64,000 nucleotides of DNA, from positions 1 to 64,000 of the forward strand of contig JAJEEV010000027.1 of the NCBI GenBank assembly GCA_022820805.1, read 5' to 3'. The notes under the pieces are model-generated. The model was given only the letters and a program-made list of their open reading frames with translations. It searched no databases and was not told where the DNA came from. Position numbers and translations under genes: made by a program. How positions within the stretch are numbered: the stretch's first letter is position 1; the number at the start of each line of letters is the position of its first letter. This document shows, piece by piece, positions 33,495-43,028 of this stretch. The DNA is from Acidimicrobiia bacterium (GTDB lineage: Bacteria > Actinomycetota > Acidimicrobiia > Acidimicrobiales > Aldehydirespiratoraceae).

Positions 33495-36322
33495 ACCACG
33501 AGCGCGATCATGCGGCCGGGCACGTAGAGCTGCTTGCGCAGCTCGCGGCCGCCCACATGGGCCGCCACGTTGGGTTCAGCCAGCGCCGCCGACACCGCGG
33601 CCTCCTCGCCGGCGTCGGCCGCCAGCGTCACCCGGCCCCGCACCTTGCCGTTGACCTGAACGGGCACCTCCACCGTGTCGGTCACCAGCAGCGCCGGATC
33701 CGCTTCCGGGAACCCGGTCTGGGCGACCGAGGCGGCGCCGTCGCCGTGAAGGAGGTGCCACAGCTCCTCCGCGAAGTGAGGCACCAGCGGCGCCAGCATC
33801 CGGACCATCGCGTCGGCCACCTGCCGGGGCGCTCCCGAGCCCCGCCTGGTGAGCTCGTTGTTGAGTTCGGTGAGCTTGGCGATGGCGGTGTTGAAGCGCA
33901 TGCCCTCCATGTCGGAGCGCACCCCGTCGATGGTGCGGTGCAGGAGTCGCAACAGCTCGTCGTCGGCCCCGTCGTCGGTGACCCGCAACTCTCCGGTCTC
34001 CTCGTCGAGGATGTTCCGCCAGACCCGCTGCAGCACTCGCTGCGAGCCGATCACCGAGCGGGTCTCCCAGGGCCGGTCCTGGTCGATCGGGCCCATGAAC
34101 ATCTCGTACAGCCGCAGCGTGTCGGCCCCGTAGGAGGCGTACATGTCGTCGGGGGTCACCGAGTTCTTCAGCGACTTCCCCATCTTGCCGAGCTCGCGGG
34201 TGACGGGCTGCCCCTCGTGGGTGAACCCTGCCTGCAGCGAGCCCTCAACCTCGTCGGCGGGGACGTAGATCCCTCGCCCGTCCTTGAAGGCGTACGCCTG
34301 GATGTAGCCCTGGTTCACGAGGCGCTTGAACGGCTCGGGACCGCTCACATGGCCGAGGTCATAGAGCACCTTGTGCCAGAACCGGGCGTAGAGCAGGTGC
34401 AGCACCGCGTGCTCGACGCCGCCCACGTACAGGTCGACACCGCCGACCCCTTCGGGCTCGGGGTCGGCCATCCAGTAGCGCTCGACGTCGGGATCCACCA
34501 GGCAGCCGTCGTTGCGGGGATCGAGGTAGCGCAGGTAGTACCAGCACGACCCGGCCCATTGGGGCATCGTGTTGAGTTCGCGCCGGTAGCGGCGCACGCC
34601 CCCGCCCAGATCCAGGTCGGTCTCGACCCATTCCGTCACCCGGCCCAGCGGCGGCTCCGGCTCGGAGTCCCGGGCCAGCGCCCGCGGCGCCCAGTCGACC
34701 AGCTCGGGCAGCTCGACCGGCAGCTGGTCCTCGGGCAGGGCGACCGGGCCGTGCTCGTCGTGCACGATGGGGATCGGCTCGCCCCAGTAGCGCTGGCGGC
34801 TGAACAGCCAGTCCCTCATCCTGTAGTTGACGGTGGGACGGCCCAGCCCGGCCTCCTCGAGTCTCTCCAGGATCAGAGCCTTGGACCCCTCGACGTCGAG
34901 CCCGTCGAGGAACCGCGAGTTGATGGAGGGCCCGTCGCCGGTGTAGGCCAAGTCCTCGGGATGGTCGTCCGGCGGCTGCACGGTGCGGACGACCGGCAGC
35001 CCGAAGGCCTCGGCGAACTCGCGGTCGCGCTGATCCTCGCCAGGGACCCCCATGACCGCGCCGGTGCCGTATCCCATCAACACGTAGTCGGCGATGAACA
35101 CCGGCACCCGGCTGTCGGTGAACGGGACCAGGGCCATGGCACCCAGGAAGACGCCGGACTTGGACTCGCTGCGGTCGGCGTCGCTCATCTCCGAGGCGCG
35201 GGCCCGGTAGGCAGCCACCGCCTCCGACGGCGTGGCCGCGCCGCCGGTCCAGTAGTCGGGGGTGCCCGACGGCCAGGCGTCGGCGGTCAGCACTTCAACC
35301 AGCGGATGCTCCGGCGCCAGCACCATGTAGGTGGTGCCGAACAGGGTGTCGGGCCTCGTTGTGAACACCTCGAGGTCGCTGGAGGGCTCCTTCAGCGACC
35401 CGGCCGCGGGGAACGTGATGAACGCGCCCTCGGAGCGGCCGATCCAGTTGCGCTGCATGGTCTTGACCGACTCCGGCCAGTCCAGCCGGTCGAGGTCCTC
35501 CAGCAGACGGTCGGCGTAGGCCGTGATCCGCATCATCCACTGCTTGAGCGGGCGCTTGAACACCTCGTGGTTGCCGCGCTCGGACCGCCCCTGGTTGGTG
35601 ACCTCCTCGTTGGCCAGCACGGTCCCCAGTGCCGGGCACCAGTTGACGGGCGCATCGGCCACGTAGGCCAGGCGGTGGCCGTCGACCAGCTCCCGCTGCT
35701 CGGCCTCGCTCAGACCGTGGAAGGACCGGCCGTCGGGCGCCTGCCGCGCCCCGGAGGAGAACTGGTCGACCAGCTCCGAGATGGGACGGGCCCGGCCGGC
35801 CTCGGGATCGAACCACGAGTTGAAGATCTGCAGGAAGATCCACTGGGTCCAGCGGTAGTAGTCGACGTCGGTGGTGGCGACGCCCCGCCGCTTGTCGTGG
35901 CCGAGCCCCAGCCGGTCGAGCTGGCGGCGCATGTTGTCGATGTTGGCCTCGGTGTTGGTCCGGGGGTGCTGGCCGGTCTGGCGGGCATGCTCCTCGGCGG
36001 GGAGCCCGAACGCGTCGAAGCCCATGGTGTAGAGCACGTTGAAGCCCGCCATCCGCTTGAACCGGACATAGACGTCGGTGGCGATGTAGCCCAGAGGATG
36101 GCCCACGTGCAGTCCCGACCCCGACGGGTACGGGAACATGTCCATGATGAAGAGCTTCGGACCGCCGGCGCCCTGGTCCGATGCCAGCTGCCCCGACGGG
36201 TTGGGCGTCTCGTATATGCCGTCGGCCGCCCAGCGGGCCTGCCAGCGGGCCTCGATCTCGGCCGCGAGCGCCGCGTTGTAGCGATGCGGGGGCGTGTCAC
36301 CCCCCGGAACGGACCCGGGCAT
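33491..36322 (-). CDS. leuS: Leucyl-tRNA synthetase
   Basis: 943 aa class I synthetase. The HIGH motif appears as HVGHPLGY near residue 70, the CP1 editing domain follows ([15 protein letters not shown]), and KMSKS is KMGKSLKN near 725. Charges tRNA-Leu in the cytosol. The length is usual for bacteria. Upstream lies the 92-bp tandem repeat rather than a recognisable T-box or other leader. Stop overlaps the YcaQ-like gene. Confidence 0.97.
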   Translation of the reverse strand: MPGSVPGGDTPPHRYNAALAAEIEARWQARWAADGIYETPNPSGQLASDQGAGGPKLFIMDMFPYPSGSGLHVGHPLGYIATDVYVRFKRMAGFNVLYTMGFDAFGLPAEEHARQTGQHPRTNTEANIDNMRRQLDRLGLGHDKRRGVATTDVDYYRWTQWIFLQIFNSWFDPEAGRARPISELVDQFSSGARQAPDGRSFHGLSEAEQRELVDGHRLAYVADAPVNWCPALGTVLANEEVTNQGRSERGNHEVFKRPLKQWMMRITAYADRLLEDLDRLDWPESVKTMQRNWIGRSEGAFITFPAAGSLKEPSSDLEVFTTRPDTLFGTTYMVLAPEHPLVEVLTADAWPSGTPDYWTGGAATPSEAVAAYRARASEMSDADRSESKSGVFLGAMALVPFTDSRVPVFIADYVLMGYGTGAVMGVPGEDQRDREFAEAFGLPVVRTVQPPDDHPEDLAYTGDGPSINSRFLDGLDVEGSKALILERLEEAGLGRPTVNYRMRDWLFSRQRYWGEPIPIVHDEHGPVALPEDQLPVELPELVDWAPRALARDSEPEPPLGRVTEWVETDLDLGGGVRRYRRELNTMPQWAGSCWYYLRYLDPRNDGCLVDPDVERYWMADPEPEGVGGVDLYVGGVEHAVLHLLYARFWHKVLYDLGHVSGPEPFKRLVNQGYIQAYAFKDGRGIYVPADEVEGSLQAGFTHEGQPVTRELGKMGKSLKNSVTPDDMYASYGADTLRLYEMFMGPIDQDRPWETRSVIGSQRVLQRVWRNILDEETGELRVTDDGADDELLRLLHRTIDGVRSDMEGMRFNTAIAKLTELNNELTRRGSGAPRQVADAMVRMLAPLVPHFAEELWHLLHGDGAASVAQTGFPEADPALLVTDTVEVPVQVNGKVRGRVTLAADAGEEAAVSAALAEPNVAAHVGGRELRKQLYVPGRMIALVV

Positions 36323-36337
36323 GACGGCACAGGCTAG

Positions 36338-36613
36338 AGGCCGAGCGGATGGGTGCCATTCCGGCTCAAACGGACGAGGCCGTGGCCCGAGCGGCCCGTG
36401 AGCGCAGCGAACAAGAGCGGGAGTGCCAGAGGCCGAGCGGATGGGTGCGATTCCGGCTCATACGGACGAGGCCGTGGCCCGAGCGGCCCGTGAGCGCAGC
36501 GAACAAGAGCGGGAGTGCTAGAGGCCGAGCGCAAGGGTGCCATTCCGGCTCATACGGACGAGGCCGTGGCCCGAGCGGCCCGTGAGCGCAGCGAACAAGA
36601 GCGGGAGTGCTAG
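36338..36613. repeat. Three 92-bp tandem direct repeats
   Basis: Units start at 36338, 36430 and 36522, each beginning AGGCCGAGCG and ending CGGGAGTGCYAG, and differ at only a few bases. 92 is not a multiple of three and the frames inside change phase between copies, so the repeat is not a coding tandem. It fills the gap between leuS (start 36322) and the corrinoid operon promoter. The rest of the gap to 36780 holds the operator described separately and no gene. Confidence 0.85.
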
Positions 36614-36654
36614 AGCGCTGCTGCCTGGGTGCGGATTTCTTGGGCCCAGGTTGC

Positions 36655-36719
36655 TTGTGCCGACCGCGAACCGTGGTACAGTCCGTTCCGTATCGTGGGA
36701 CTGGTCCACAGTACGGAAC
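36655..36719 (+). promoter_or_regulatory. Promoter and inverted-repeat operator of the corrinoid operon
   Basis: TTGTGC (36655-36660) and TACAGT (36677-36682), 16 bp apart, fit a -35/-10 pair. Directly behind them GTTCCGTA (36685-36692) and TACGGAAC (36712-36719) form a perfect 8-bp inverted repeat, with an inner imperfect pair GTGGGAC/GTCCAC. A repressor bound there would block the start region. No cobalamin-riboswitch landmarks were recognised in the 60-bp leader. Confidence 0.55.
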
Positions 36720-36780
36720 AATCTTGGGGCTGAGGTCCGTCGAGGGGGACCCAGGAACAACACGTGGAGGGCTGCGCCGG

Positions 36781-37497
36781 ATGACCGACACTCCTGTTTC
36801 CGGACCCGACATGGCTGACGACATCGACCTGTCGAGCCTCGATGACGAGGAACTCACCGCGCAGATGCACGACGACCTCTACGACGGGCTGGCCGACGAG
36901 ATCGCCGAGGGAACGAACATCCTGCTGGGGCGGGGCTGGTCGGCCGACAAGGTGCTCAACGACGCCCTCGTGGAGGGGATGCGCATCGTGGGCATCGACT
37001 TCCGCGACGGGATCCTGTTCGTGCCCGAGGTCCTGCTGGCCGCCAATGCCATGAAGGCGGGCATGGCCATCCTGAGGCCGCTGCTGGCCGAGACGGGCGC
37101 CGAACCGATCGGCAGCGTGGTGATCGGGACGGTCAAGGGCGACATTCACGACATTGGCAAGAACCTGGTGGCCATGATGCTCGAGGGAGCCGGCTTCGAG
37201 GTCTTCGATCTCGGCATCAACACCGACGCCGAGGAGTTCCTGGCCGCCCTCGACGAGCACCAGCCGGACATCCTGGGAATGTCGGCGCTGCTCACCACCA
37301 CCATGCCCTACATGAAGGTCGTGATCGACACCCTCACGGAGAAGGGCATCCGCGACAATTTCATCATCCTCGTGGGCGGAGCCCCACTGAACGAGGAGTT
37401 CGGGTCGGCCATCGGCGCGGACGCCTACTGCCGCGACGCCGCCATCGCGGCCGAGACGGCCAAGAGCTTCGTCGCGGCCCGCCGGGCCGCGGGATGA
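36781..37497 (+). CDS. Corrinoid (B12-binding) methyl carrier protein, MttC/MtgC-like
   Basis: 238 aa from ATG 36781 (second ATG at 36811). A helical cap domain at about 30-105 (GTNILLGRGWSADKVLNDAL) is followed by a Rossmann B12 domain with KGDIHDIGKNLVAMMLEGAG, where DxHxxG (D121, H123, G126) supplies the lower axial His. It shuttles methyl groups between the MttB-type and THF-type methyltransferases encoded downstream. First gene of the operon; stop overlaps the next ATG. Confidence 0.92.
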   Translation: MTDTPVSGPDMADDIDLSSLDDEELTAQMHDDLYDGLADEIAEGTNILLGRGWSADKVLNDALVEGMRIVGIDFRDGILFVPEVLLAANAMKAGMAILRPLLAETGAEPIGSVVIGTVKGDIHDIGKNLVAMMLEGAGFEVFDLGINTDAEEFLAALDEHQPDILGMSALLTTTMPYMKVVIDTLTEKGIRDNFIILVGGAPLNEEFGSAIGADAYCRDAAIAAETAKSFVAARRAAG

Positions 37498-38126
37498 CGC
37501 CTGCGGCGCAGCCGTCACCGGTACTCGTCATCGGCTGCGGCGCGCTGGTCCGCGAGCTGCAGGAGGTAGCGGCCCTCAATGGCGGCCGGCACATCGAGGT
37601 CGAGTGCCTGCCCGCCATCATGCACAACCGTCCCGAGCAGATACCCGAAGCAGTCCGGCGGCGGGTCAGGGCGGCCAAGGCCCGCGGAACCTTCGGCACG
37701 ATCCTGGTGGGCTACATGGACTGCGGCACCGGCGGCCTTCTCGACCGCGTGTGCTCCGAGGAGGGCGTCGAGCGCCTCGACGGGGCCCACTGCTATGAGA
37801 TGTACGCCGGTGCCGGCGCCTTCGCCGACCTGCAGGAAGCCGAGCCGGGCACGTTCTACCTGACCGACTATCTGGTCAGGCACTTCGACCGGCTCATCAT
37901 GAAGGGCCTCGGCATCTCGGCGCACCCCGAGCTGCTCGAGGCCTACTTCGGCAACTACACCCGGGTGGTGCATCTGGCCCAGACCGACGACGACCGTCAG
38001 GCCCGGGCCGCTGAACGGGCCGCGGCAAGTCTGGGTCTTCGCTGCGAGCGGATCGTGACCGGCATCGGCGGGCTCCAGCGACAGATCGTGGAGCTGGCCG
38101 GCGGGGCCGGTTGCGAGGCGGCATGA
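37494..38126 (+). CDS. DUF1638 protein
   Basis: 210 aa. VLVIGCGALVRELQEVA, HIEVECLPAIMHNRPEQIP and GYMDCGTGGLLD match DUF1638, a family regularly found with corrinoid methyltransferases. Conserved Cys and His residues (C14, CLPAIMHN, DCGTGG) suggest a metal or thiol site. Function is not known. ATGA overlaps on both sides show tight operon packing. Confidence 0.85.
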   Translation: MTPAAQPSPVLVIGCGALVRELQEVAALNGGRHIEVECLPAIMHNRPEQIPEAVRRRVRAAKARGTFGTILVGYMDCGTGGLLDRVCSEEGVERLDGAHCYEMYAGAGAFADLQEAEPGTFYLTDYLVRHFDRLIMKGLGISAHPELLEAYFGNYTRVVHLAQTDDDRQARAAERAAASLGLRCERIVTGIGGLQRQIVELAGGAGCEAA

Positions 38127-38530
38127 ACGCCCCGGCGCGGCGCGGCGGCCGCAGACGCCGCAACGACGACGGCAGCCTCGTGCTGATCAGCTGGCGCGAC
38201 ATCCCGGCCCAGGTCAACGGCGGCTCCGGTGAGAGCCGGGTGCAGCGCATCCTGCCCCGCCGCTTCCAGAGGGCCATCGACCGGGCCGCCATGGTGGCCG
38301 GCAAGACCCAGGCCTCGCAGTACGTCGGCGAGTGGCGCCGGACCGTGATCCCCGCCGACGGCGACGATCCCGAGGCTGCGGCCATAGCGGCCGCGGCCCG
38401 GCTGGAGGAGTCCTTTCCCCGGGAGCGGCTCGACGAGTTCGTCAGGACCGGCGGCTGGGACCCCGAGAACAACGGCCAGCAGGCCGAGCGGGCAGGCGGC
38501 CGCGCCGATTCCGGAGGGGACGCCCAGTGA
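38123..38530 (+). CDS. 'Virulence factor' family small protein
   Basis: 135 aa with a basic N-terminus. LVLISWRDIPAQVNG, ILPRRFQRAIDRAAM and EWRRTVIP match the small 'virulence factor' domain family (PF13769-like), which despite its name travels with MttB/corrinoid operons. Function unknown. The last 20 residues are low-complexity and acidic. Stop overlaps the next GTG. Confidence 0.75.
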   Translation: MNAPARRGGRRRRNDDGSLVLISWRDIPAQVNGGSGESRVQRILPRRFQRAIDRAAMVAGKTQASQYVGEWRRTVIPADGDDPEAAAIAAAARLEESFPRERLDEFVRTGGWDPENNGQQAERAGGRADSGGDAQ

Positions 38531-39417
38531 CCGACACAATCGTCAGCTCGGCCACCAAGGAGGTGGTCATCGGCTTCGGTCGCCCGTTCGTGATGATCGG
38601 CGAGCGCATCAACCCGACGGGACGGCGGCTGCTGGCCGAGGAGATGCGAAACGGCGACTTCAGCCGGGTCGAGGCCGACGCGCTGGCGCAGGCCGCGGCG
38701 GGGGCCCACATGCTCGACGTCAACGCGGGGATACCTCTTGCCGACGAGCCGGCCCTGCTGGCCCAGGCCGTCAAGCTCGTGCAGAGCGTCACCGATGTGC
38801 CTCTCTCCATCGACTCGTCGATCGTGGAGGCTCTCGAGGCCGGCATCGCGGTCTACGAGGGCAAGCCCCTCATCAACTCCGTCACCGGCGAGGAGGAGGT
38901 GCTGGAGCGGGTGCTGCCCCTGGTGGCCCGGCACGGAGCCGCGGTGGTCGCGATCTCCAACGACGAGACCGGCATCAGCGAGGATCCCGACGTTCGCTTC
39001 GAGGTGGCCCGCAAGATCGTGAACCGGGCCGCCGACCACGGCATTGCCGCGGCCGACGTAGTAGTCGACCCCCTGGTGATGCCGATCGGCGCCATGGGCA
39101 CAGCGGGACGCCAAGTGTTCCAGCTGGTGCGGCGCCTCCGGGAGGAGCTCGGGGTCAACACCACCTGTGGCGCCAGCAACGTGAGCTTCGGCCTGCCGGC
39201 CCGCCACATGATCACCGGCACGTTCCTGTCGATGGCCATGACCGCCGGGTTGACCTCGGCGATCATGAATCCTCTCCACCCGGAAGTGAAGAACGCGGTG
39301 TTGGCCGCCGACGTGCTCGCGGGCCACGACCGCGACTGCGCCAGGTGGATCGCCGAGCATCGCGACCCCGACGCGATCGGCCTGAGACGGCGGGGCGGGC
39401 GTCGCCGCGGGGCTTAG
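38527..39417 (+). CDS. Methyl-THF:corrinoid methyltransferase (MtvA/AcsE-like, DHPS fold)
   Basis: 296 aa TIM barrel of the pterin-binding family: MIGERINPTGRRLLAEEM, AAAGAHMLDVNAGIP, LSIDSSIVEALEAG, LINSVTGEEE and CGASNVSFGLP. The folate-binding Asp and Asn residues of the fold are present. Transfers the methyl group from methyl-Co(III) corrinoid to tetrahydrofolate (or back), feeding C1 metabolism. TAG stop directly abuts the activase ATG. Confidence 0.92.
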   Translation: MTDTIVSSATKEVVIGFGRPFVMIGERINPTGRRLLAEEMRNGDFSRVEADALAQAAAGAHMLDVNAGIPLADEPALLAQAVKLVQSVTDVPLSIDSSIVEALEAGIAVYEGKPLINSVTGEEEVLERVLPLVARHGAAVVAISNDETGISEDPDVRFEVARKIVNRAADHGIAAADVVVDPLVMPIGAMGTAGRQVFQLVRRLREELGVNTTCGASNVSFGLPARHMITGTFLSMAMTAGLTSAIMNPLHPEVKNAVLAADVLAGHDRDCARWIAEHRDPDAIGLRRRGGRRRGA

Positions 39418-41394
39418 ATGCCAGACATGCACGGCGTCGTGTTCAACCCGTCGGGGATACGCGCCTCCGTGACTGCCGGAGCCACCGTGCTGGACGCGGC
39501 CCGGGCCGGCGGGGTGGACCTCGACTCGGTGTGCGGGGGCCGCGGGCTGTGCGGCCGCTGCCAGGTCTCCCCCACCGACGCCGGCGTCCTGTCGAGTCCC
39601 GGCCCCACCGAGTTGGGCTACCGGGGCCGGCGCCCGCTGGCCGGCGGCGCCCGCCTGGGGTGCCAGGCCGTCGTGCTGGCCGACGCGGTGATCGACGTTC
39701 CGGCCGAGAGCCAGGTCCACCGCCCGGTGGTGCGCAAGTCGATCGACCTCGCCGAGGTCATCATCCACCCGCTGGTCACCCTGCACTACGTGGAGCTGCT
39801 CGATGTCGAGCTGGGATCCGAGGCCGCTGAGCTCGACCTGATCGCCGACGCGCTGGCAACCGACTGGGGGCTGCCCGATGTGGAGTTCCCGGTTCCGGTG
39901 CTGGCCGGGATCTCCCCGGCGGTCGCGGCCGGGGATCGGTCGGTGACGGTGGTGGTGCACGACCGCCGCACCGTGCTCGACGTGCGGCCCGGCTATTCCG
40001 ACGACGCCTGGGGCGTGGCTGTCGATGTGGGCTCGACCACCATCGCCGGCTACCTGCTCGATCTCTCGTCGGGGGAGGTGGCCGGGTCCTCGGGCCGGAT
40101 GAACCCGCAGATCCGCTTCGGCGAGGACCTCATGAGCAGGGTGTCCTACGTGATGATGAACCCCGGCGGCGAGGCCGAGCTCACCGCGGCCGTGCGCGGC
40201 GCCATCGACGAGCTGGTGAGCGAACTCTGCGAGCAGGCCGGCGCCGACCGGAGCAGGGTCCACGACCTGGTGGTGGTGGGGAACCCGATCATGCACCATC
40301 TCGTGCTGGGCCTCGACCCCACACCGCTGGGAGCGGCGCCGTTCACTCTCACCACCGCCGCCGCGGTGCGAGGCCGCGCCACCGACATCGGAGTCGGGTT
40401 GGACCGCGCCGCCCTCTATGTCGGGCCGTGCATCGCCGGCCACGTGGGAGCCGACGCCGCGGCGGCCACGCTGGCCGAGGGGCCCCACCGGAGCACCGAG
40501 CCGATGCTGGTGGTGGACATCGGAACCAACGCCGAGATCGTTCTGGGCGACGGGAGCCGGGTGCTGGCCGCGTCGAGCCCTACGGGCCCGGCGTTCGAGG
40601 GAGCCCAGCTCAGCTGCGGCCAGAGAGCGACTCCGGGCGCGGTGGAGCGGGTACGGATCGATCCCGAAACCTGGGAGCCCCGCTTCAAGGTCATCGGCTG
40701 CGAGCTGTGGTCGGACGAACCCGGCTTCTCGACGGAGCTGGACCGGGCCGGGCTGCAGGTGTCGGGACTGTGCGGCTCGGGCATCATCGAGGTGATCGCG
40801 GAGATGTTCCTCGCCGGCGTCGCCGACCGCCACGGCGTGATCTCCTCCGACCAGAGCCGCTCGCCCCGCATCGTCGCCGACGACCGCACCTTCAGCTATG
40901 TGCTCCAGACCGAGCCCATCCGGCTGGCCATCACCCAGAACGACGTCCGGGCCGTCCAGCTGGCCAAGGCCGCTCTGCGGGCCGGCATCGACCTGCTGCG
41001 CGAGCACGCCGGGATCGACGCGGTCGGAGACGTGCGTCTGGCGGGCGCCTTCGGGGCCCACATCGACCCGGTGCGGGCGATGGTGCTGGGGCTCGTCCCC
41101 GACACGCCCCCGGGCGGCGTGCGGGCTGCGGGCAACGCGTCCGGAGTGGGCGCGGTACGGATGCTGCTGTCGGGCGAGCAGCGGCTGGAGGTCGAGCGGC
41201 TGGTCCGGTCGGTGATCAAGATCGAGACCGCTACCGAGGCGAGGTTCCAGGAGTTGTTCGTGGCAGCCATGGCATTCCCCCACGAGACCGATCCCACCCC
41301 GCATCTGGCCTCGATGATCGATCTGCCCGAGACGCCGGCCCCGGAGATGGCCGAGGGTCGGCGCCGGCGCCGGCGTCCCCGCCCGGCAGCATGA
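39418..41394 (+). CDS. RamA-like corrinoid activation protein (2Fe-2S + ASKHA, DUF4445)
   Basis: 658 aa. The N-terminal ferredoxin has CGGRGLCGRC (C39, C45, C48) plus GCQ near residue 80 for a [2Fe-2S] cluster. The C-terminal actin-like ATPase shows AVDVGSTTIAGYLLDL (about 200), VVDIGTNAEIVLGDGS (about 362) and LCGSGIIEVIAE. Uses ATP hydrolysis to return oxidised Co(II) corrinoid to Co(I). Bears a basic RRRRRPRP tail. Needed once per operon and found only here in the window. Confidence 0.92.
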   Translation: MPDMHGVVFNPSGIRASVTAGATVLDAARAGGVDLDSVCGGRGLCGRCQVSPTDAGVLSSPGPTELGYRGRRPLAGGARLGCQAVVLADAVIDVPAESQVHRPVVRKSIDLAEVIIHPLVTLHYVELLDVELGSEAAELDLIADALATDWGLPDVEFPVPVLAGISPAVAAGDRSVTVVVHDRRTVLDVRPGYSDDAWGVAVDVGSTTIAGYLLDLSSGEVAGSSGRMNPQIRFGEDLMSRVSYVMMNPGGEAELTAAVRGAIDELVSELCEQAGADRSRVHDLVVVGNPIMHHLVLGLDPTPLGAAPFTLTTAAAVRGRATDIGVGLDRAALYVGPCIAGHVGADAAAATLAEGPHRSTEPMLVVDIGTNAEIVLGDGSRVLAASSPTGPAFEGAQLSCGQRATPGAVERVRIDPETWEPRFKVIGCELWSDEPGFSTELDRAGLQVSGLCGSGIIEVIAEMFLAGVADRHGVISSDQSRSPRIVADDRTFSYVLQTEPIRLAITQNDVRAVQLAKAALRAGIDLLREHAGIDAVGDVRLAGAFGAHIDPVRAMVLGLVPDTPPGGVRAAGNASGVGAVRMLLSGEQRLEVERLVRSVIKIETATEARFQELFVAAMAFPHETDPTPHLASMIDLPETPAPEMAEGRRRRRRPRPAA

Positions 41395-41464
41395 AGCTGA
41401 TCGGCGACTCTCCGGAGAATCCCACAACAGCACAACAGAGACCCACAGAGGTGAACGAAGCGCA

Positions 41465-42997
41465 ATGAGCGAGCCAAGAGGGCGCAGAGGCGGAGGCAGG
41501 GCCGGCCGGCGGGCGGCGAGGGCCGCTTCGGCGGAGGCCGCGCCCTACCTGGTCCGGCGGTCGGCACCGGTGGACATACTCGACGATGAGAGCCTGGAGC
41601 AGATCGAGCGCAACGCCGAGACGATCCTGTCGGAGATCGGGATCGCCTTCCAGGACTATCCCGACGCCCTGGACCTGTGGCGCGCCGCTGGCGCCGACAT
41701 CGACGGGGAGCTGGTGCGGTTCCCGCCCGGACTGTGCCGCCAGATCGTGCAGGACAGCGCTCCCGCGGTCTACACCCAGCACGCCCGCAACCCCGCCCGC
41801 AGCGTGAAGGTGGGCGCCGACGCCACCGTGTTCGTCCCCAACTACGGCTCGCCCTTCGTGATGGACCTGGACCGGGGCCGCCGGTACGCCACGCTGGAGG
41901 ACTTCGAGAACGTGGTGAAGCTCGCCTACTGCCTGCCGCAGCTGCACCACAGCGGGGGCACTGTGTGCGAGCCGGTGGACGTGCCCGTCAACAAGCGGCA
42001 CCTCGACATGGTCTACGCCCACCTGCGCTACAGCGACAAGCCGTTCATGGGCTCGGTGACCGCAGCCTCGCGCGCCGCCGACTCCGTCGAGATGGCCCGA
42101 ATCGCCTTCGGTGGCGACCTCGCCGACCGCACGGTGATGACCTCTCTGATCAACGCCTCCTCCCCGATGCGCTGGGACGCCACCATGCTGGGCGCGGCCA
42201 CGACCTACGCCAGGGCCAATCAGGCCTGCATCATCAGCCCGTTCATCCTGGCCGGCGCGATGTCGCCGGTGACGGTGGCCGGCCTGGCCGCGCAGGCGCT
42301 GGCCGAGGCCCTGTCGGGCATGGCCTACCTGCAGCTGGTGCGGCCCGGGGCGCCGGTCGTGTTCGGGACGTTCGCATCGTCGATGTCGATGGCCACCGGC
42401 GCACCCACCTTCGGCACGCCCGAGGCCGGTCAGGCCATCTACGTGATGGCGTCGCTGGCCCGCAGGGTCGGCGTTCCCTTCCGCTCCGGCGGTCAGTTCA
42501 CGTCGTCGAAGCTGCCCGACGCCCAGGCCGCCTACGAGTCGGCCCACACCCTGTTCCCCACCGTGCAGGCGGGGGTGAACTTCGTCCTGCACGCCGCCGG
42601 CTGGCAGGAGGGCGGCCTGGCCCTGGGCTACGAGAAGCTGATCCTCGATGCCGACCAGCTCGGGGCCATGGAGGTCTGGGCCCGGGGCGTGGACACCAGC
42701 GACAACGGCCAGGCCATGGACGCGTTCCGCTCCAACGCCCACGGTGACCATTTCCTGGGCAACGCCCACACGCTGTCCAACTTCGAGTCCGCGTTCTGGC
42801 GCTCGGACCTCTCGGACGCGGCGAGCTACGAGCAATGGACCGAGGAGGGCTCCCTGACGGCGGCCCAACGGGCCAATGCTCGCTGGAAGCAGCTCCTGGC
42901 CGACTACGAGCCGCCCCCCATCGACGACGCGGTGGACGCGGAGCTGCGCGACTACGTGGCCCGCCGCAAGGACGAGATGCCCGACGAGATCGGCTGA
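41465..42997 (+). CDS. MttB-superfamily methyltransferase without pyrrolysine (MtgB-like)
   Basis: 510 aa with no internal stop. In place of the pyrrolysine region of trimethylamine methyltransferase it reads FRSGGQFTSSKLPDAQAAYE (about residues 339-358), like non-Pyl quaternary-amine demethylases such as MtgB (glycine betaine) and MtpB (proline betaine). The N-terminus is Arg/Gly rich (GRRGGGRAGRRAARA). Transfers a methyl group from an unknown quaternary amine to the corrinoid protein. A 70-bp gap separates it from ramA. Confidence 0.9.
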   Translation: MSEPRGRRGGGRAGRRAARAASAEAAPYLVRRSAPVDILDDESLEQIERNAETILSEIGIAFQDYPDALDLWRAAGADIDGELVRFPPGLCRQIVQDSAPAVYTQHARNPARSVKVGADATVFVPNYGSPFVMDLDRGRRYATLEDFENVVKLAYCLPQLHHSGGTVCEPVDVPVNKRHLDMVYAHLRYSDKPFMGSVTAASRAADSVEMARIAFGGDLADRTVMTSLINASSPMRWDATMLGAATTYARANQACIISPFILAGAMSPVTVAGLAAQALAEALSGMAYLQLVRPGAPVVFGTFASSMSMATGAPTFGTPEAGQAIYVMASLARRVGVPFRSGGQFTSSKLPDAQAAYESAHTLFPTVQAGVNFVLHAAGWQEGGLALGYEKLILDADQLGAMEVWARGVDTSDNGQAMDAFRSNAHGDHFLGNAHTLSNFESAFWRSDLSDAASYEQWTEEGSLTAAQRANARWKQLLADYEPPPIDDAVDAELRDYVARRKDEMPDEIG

Positions 42998-43028
42998 GGA
43001 GCCGGGCCGGCCGGCCGGCTGGGGCCCG

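Noticed and set aside
33557-36337. 926-codon open frame antisense to leuS
   Set aside because: Same artefact; the minus strand carries intact leucyl-tRNA synthetase motifs.
36349-36585. Protein-coding frame through the 92-bp repeats
   Set aside because: The repeat length shifts the phase in each copy, so the protein sequence changes from unit to unit while the DNA is conserved.
36338-36613. CRISPR array
   Set aside because: The 92-bp units abut without unique spacers and are nearly identical over their full length.
36720-36780. Cobalamin riboswitch ahead of the corrinoid operon
   Set aside because: The leader is only about 60 nt and no B12-box-like segment was recognised.
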